Shown here piece after piece: positions 5,288-6,948 of a stretch of DNA of 6,948 bases. Made by a program: the position numbers and the translations under genes. The notes beneath the pieces were generated by a model. It searched no databases and was not told the DNA's origin. It was given only the letters and a program-made list of their open reading frames with translations. The stretch spans positions 1 through 6,948 of the forward strand of contig DEBC01000069.1 of NCBI GenBank assembly GCA_002348365.1, in the 5' to 3' direction. The DNA comes from Alphaproteobacteria bacterium UBA2966. Its GTDB lineage: Bacteria > Pseudomonadota > Alphaproteobacteria > UBA2966. Position 1 is the stretch's first letter. The number at the start of each line of letters is the position of its first letter.

Positions 5288-6451
5288 TCAGATATACATG
5301 TCGCGTAAGTTATAGTCTTTCACCACCGATCTGCGCGTTTCTGCGTCCCACCGGTTTTCCTCAACCTCGTCGGCCAAAGGCGCGTAGTGAAATGGAGCCT
5401 CGTCCGGGTACCGCTGGCGGCGTGCGTCGATACCAATCTGAATCATGCGGCTACGCTCGTGGATATGGTGATCGTCGAACGTTACGACACGCCCGTCGAG
5501 ATGCGTCACCGTCATATCCTGTATGCGTTTGCGCGGGAAGAACCCCGCATTCAGGGTAACCCGACGTTCACTCGACGTATTGGCAAAAGAGCCGTGGACA
5601 ATCTGCCTGTTCATGATGAAAGCGTCCCCAGCCTCACACAGCATTGGTACCGCGCTCGCAATTCTGTCAGAACCAGCATCTTTCACCAATTGAGGAATAT
5701 CCACTTTACCCTGCTTATGACTGCCGGGGATCGCCCAGACACAATTCGCGGCGGTACTCGGATAAAGTTGCGTCATGAAATTGAAGCCGTGAGCGCCGGC
5801 ATCCCAATCATCAGAATCCCAATGTGTCGTGCCATCCTGATGCCATGCGACTGACGGTCCCAGGCCCGGTTCCTTGATAAAGGTAACCTCGTTGTAGGGG
5901 ACAAAATCTGCCCCGAGTACCGCCTCCGCAACCGCGAGTAGGCCCGGATGGCCATAAAGTCGCAGCGTTGACTCCATCAGATGAAGGTTTCCGTGGAGAT
6001 TTTGCACGGTCCACTTCGGGGCGTCCTGTGCGGGCACGGCCTCGTGCATTGCAGACGGATGTCGCCCTTTGTTTTTAGAGGTGCCGCCCAGCGGGTCGGA
6101 GAGAGGCCGGGCCCATCGATAGGGCTCACGACTGAACTCCCGGCCTAATGCCTGACGCCCTTTCGTGTCCAAGTCGCTCTTCGGATCTCTCGGCGCCCCG
6201 TCCAACATACGGGCCACGTCCTCGCGCAAATCGGACAGTTCACTATCTCTCAAGACGTCTTCAAATACGTAGAAACCGTGTTCCCAATAAGCGTCGAGAA
6301 TACGCGACTCCAAATTGCCATCCACATCAAACCTTATGGGTCCGCGATTGCCGAGTTCATGCGCCCTACGCTCACCGTCTTCGATATAGGTCGACATGCT
6401 TTGCGCATGTTCCTCGGCGGAAAGCGTTATGTGTGCTACGACATCGTTCAT
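5288..6451 (-). CDS. phytanoyl-CoA dioxygenase (PhyH) family protein, Fe(II)/2-oxoglutarate-dependent
   Basis: A 387-residue PhyH-family oxygenase. The iron-binding facial triad is visible as H204 and D206 in WHQDGTTHW and H286 in QIVHGSFANTS; R296, ten residues after the distal His, is the likely 2-oxoglutarate carboxylate anchor. GFYVFEDVLRDSELSDLRED (59-78) is the usual opening, and WAIPGSHKQG (239-248) the conserved strand-turn before the second His. Such enzymes hydroxylate unactivated carbons next to a carboxylate or CoA ester, releasing succinate and CO2. At 387 residues it is longer than typical (about 290-310), with an N-terminal extension and an extra segment at about 85-150 rich in charged residues. 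A TTG at 6469 is in frame, but ATG at 6451 is preferred; neither has a strong SD. It converges on the UbiD gene with 10 bases between stops. Substrate unknown; being non-operonic with the thiolase set, its pathway link is inference. Confidence 0.9.
   Translation of the reverse strand: MNDVVAHITLSAEEHAQSMSTYIEDGERRAHELGNRGPIRFDVDGNLESRILDAYWEHGFYVFEDVLRDSELSDLREDVARMLDGAPRDPKSDLDTKGRQALGREFSREPYRWARPLSDPLGGTSKNKGRHPSAMHEAVPAQDAPKWTVQNLHGNLHLMESTLRLYGHPGLLAVAEAVLGADFVPYNEVTFIKEPGLGPSVAWHQDGTTHWDSDDWDAGAHGFNFMTQLYPSTAANCVWAIPGSHKQGKVDIPQLVKDAGSDRIASAVPMLCEAGDAFIMNRQIVHGSFANTSSERRVTLNAGFFPRKRIQDMTVTHLDGRVVTFDDHHIHERSRMIQIGIDARRQRYPDEAPFHYAPLADEVEENRWDAETRRSVVKDYNLRDMYI
5301..5317 (-). repeat. 17-bp element, inverted near-copy of 3910-3926
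   Basis: Minus-strand GACTATAACTTACGCGA, differing from the UbiD copy at one base, a synonymous C/T in a Leu codon. It encodes DYNLRD nine residues before the PhyH C-terminus. Confidence 0.4.
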
Positions 6452-6585
6452 GGCCGGACCCGATGGCAATTGAAATAGTCAAAACGATTGTGGCGAATTG
6501 GCTACAGATAGCAAGTGATGTGCCGTCGCGCCACGCCTTAAGTCAACCAATTGTACCTGTAGAATACGGTGAGGCGAACAGCACG
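6452..6585. promoter_or_regulatory. divergent intergenic region between PhyH gene and PAS-domain pseudogene
   Basis: A 134-base, relatively AT-richer stretch between divergent starts. On the plus strand TTAAGT (6538-6543) and TAGAAT (6560-6565) stand 16 bases apart, a weak sigma-70-like pair ahead of the PAS start; the -10 is good and the -35 poor. CAATTG occurs twice (6467-6472, 6548-6553). No comparable promoter was recognised for the PhyH direction. Confidence 0.3.
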
Positions 6586-6948
6586 ATGACCAAGGGTCCG
6601 ACGGTCGACAGCATGGAAGAGGCTTTGGTCGCCTATGATGCTTATGGACATCTCATCGCGTGCAACCAGACCTCCCGCGAGATGTGAAACTACACCGAGG
6701 AAAATAATCTCCTGGCGCGCAGTTCCAGGGCTTTGGACGCATTGTCTTTCGAGAGGGCAGTTTCGCGATCGATGATGCTATTGACGAAGATTATCTCGAT
6801 CGAACGAAAGCCAATCGCGAGCGATTGGCTGGTTCTTTTACCGTGCGCCTTCGTGATGACCACTGGATAAGTCCAATGTACCGACGAATGAACAATAGCG
6901 GCTTTGCTTCGGTCCACGTCGACATAACAGAAGTCAATGAATTCGAAG
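6586..6948 (+). pseudogene. PAS-domain sensor protein, disrupted by stop and frameshift; continues past right edge
   Basis: Reading from ATG at 6586, the protein begins with MTKGPTVDSMEEALVAYDAYG and HLIACNQTSREM, the typical PAS opening (ALVAYDxxGxLxxCN). An in-frame TGA follows at 6685-6687. Past it the same frame still reads PAS-like NYTEENN (6688-6708). The match then moves to the frame starting at 6714: GAQFQGFGRIVFREGSFAI, then SFTVRLRDDHWISPMYRRM and FASVHVDITEVNEFE, which is the end of a PAS fold and is open to the window edge. So two lesions are needed: a nonsense codon and a one-base loss near 6709-6713. Such PAS domains precede histidine kinase, cyclase or diguanylate-cyclase outputs; the output domain lies outside the window. 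A genuine pseudogene is favoured; sequencing error is the main alternative. It could have been a sensor for the neighbouring metabolic genes, which is speculation. Confidence 0.65.

Noticed and set aside
6452..6469. TTG start for the PhyH gene at 6469
   Set aside because: No SD precedes it and TTG is rare; the ATG at 6451 is the simpler choice, though its SD is also weak.
6148..6585. Start of a 179-residue plus-strand open frame opposite PhyH
   Set aside because: This part is antisense to PhyH; only the tail after 6586 carries real PAS similarity and is annotated as the pseudogene.

Overview
The window is ordinary protein-coding bacterial DNA of moderately high GC. Gene style (GGAGG-type ribosome binding sites, tight gene junctions, a two-domain VOC protein, a PhyH dioxygenase and a UbiD decarboxylase together) suggests a proteobacterium, most likely an alphaproteobacterium. 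That taxonomic guess is inference. I see no tRNA, rRNA, CRISPR array, insertion sequence or phage gene.

Layout. Positions 1-3747 hold a four-gene minus-strand run transcribed right to left: a thiolase (acetyl-CoA acyltransferase), an enoyl-CoA hydratase/isomerase-family protein, a two-domain VOC (glyoxalase-fold) protein, and a SAM-dependent O-methyltransferase-family protein that runs off the left edge. The gaps are 92, 1 and 12 bases, so this looks like one operon. A 129-base divergent intergenic region (3748-3876) separates it from a plus-strand UbiD-family decarboxylase (3877-5277). That gene converges, with only 10 bases between stop codons, on a minus-strand phytanoyl-CoA dioxygenase (PhyH)-family gene (5288-6451). 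A perfect 7-bp inverted repeat sits exactly on this junction. After a 134-base intergenic region, the right end holds a plus-strand PAS-domain sensor gene that appears broken by an in-frame stop and a frameshift, and it continues past the right edge.

How the genes could work together. Thiolase plus crotonase-family enzyme is the signature of CoA-thioester beta-oxidation-like chemistry. UbiD enzymes (de)carboxylate aromatic or alpha,beta-unsaturated acids using prenylated FMN, and PhyH enzymes hydroxylate with Fe(II) and 2-oxoglutarate. The methyltransferase and VOC protein would act on a hydroxylated or CoA-linked intermediate. The set looks like an accessory catabolic or tailoring pathway for an organic acid, perhaps aromatic. 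The substrate cannot be read from the sequence, and no transporter, CoA ligase, UbiX (prenyl-FMN synthase) or intact regulator lies in the window. The most notable details are several changed active-site positions (methyltransferase His position, crotonase Glu positions, VOC metal ligands), the PAS pseudogene, and an 8-bp direct repeat with 22-bp period in the divergent control region.
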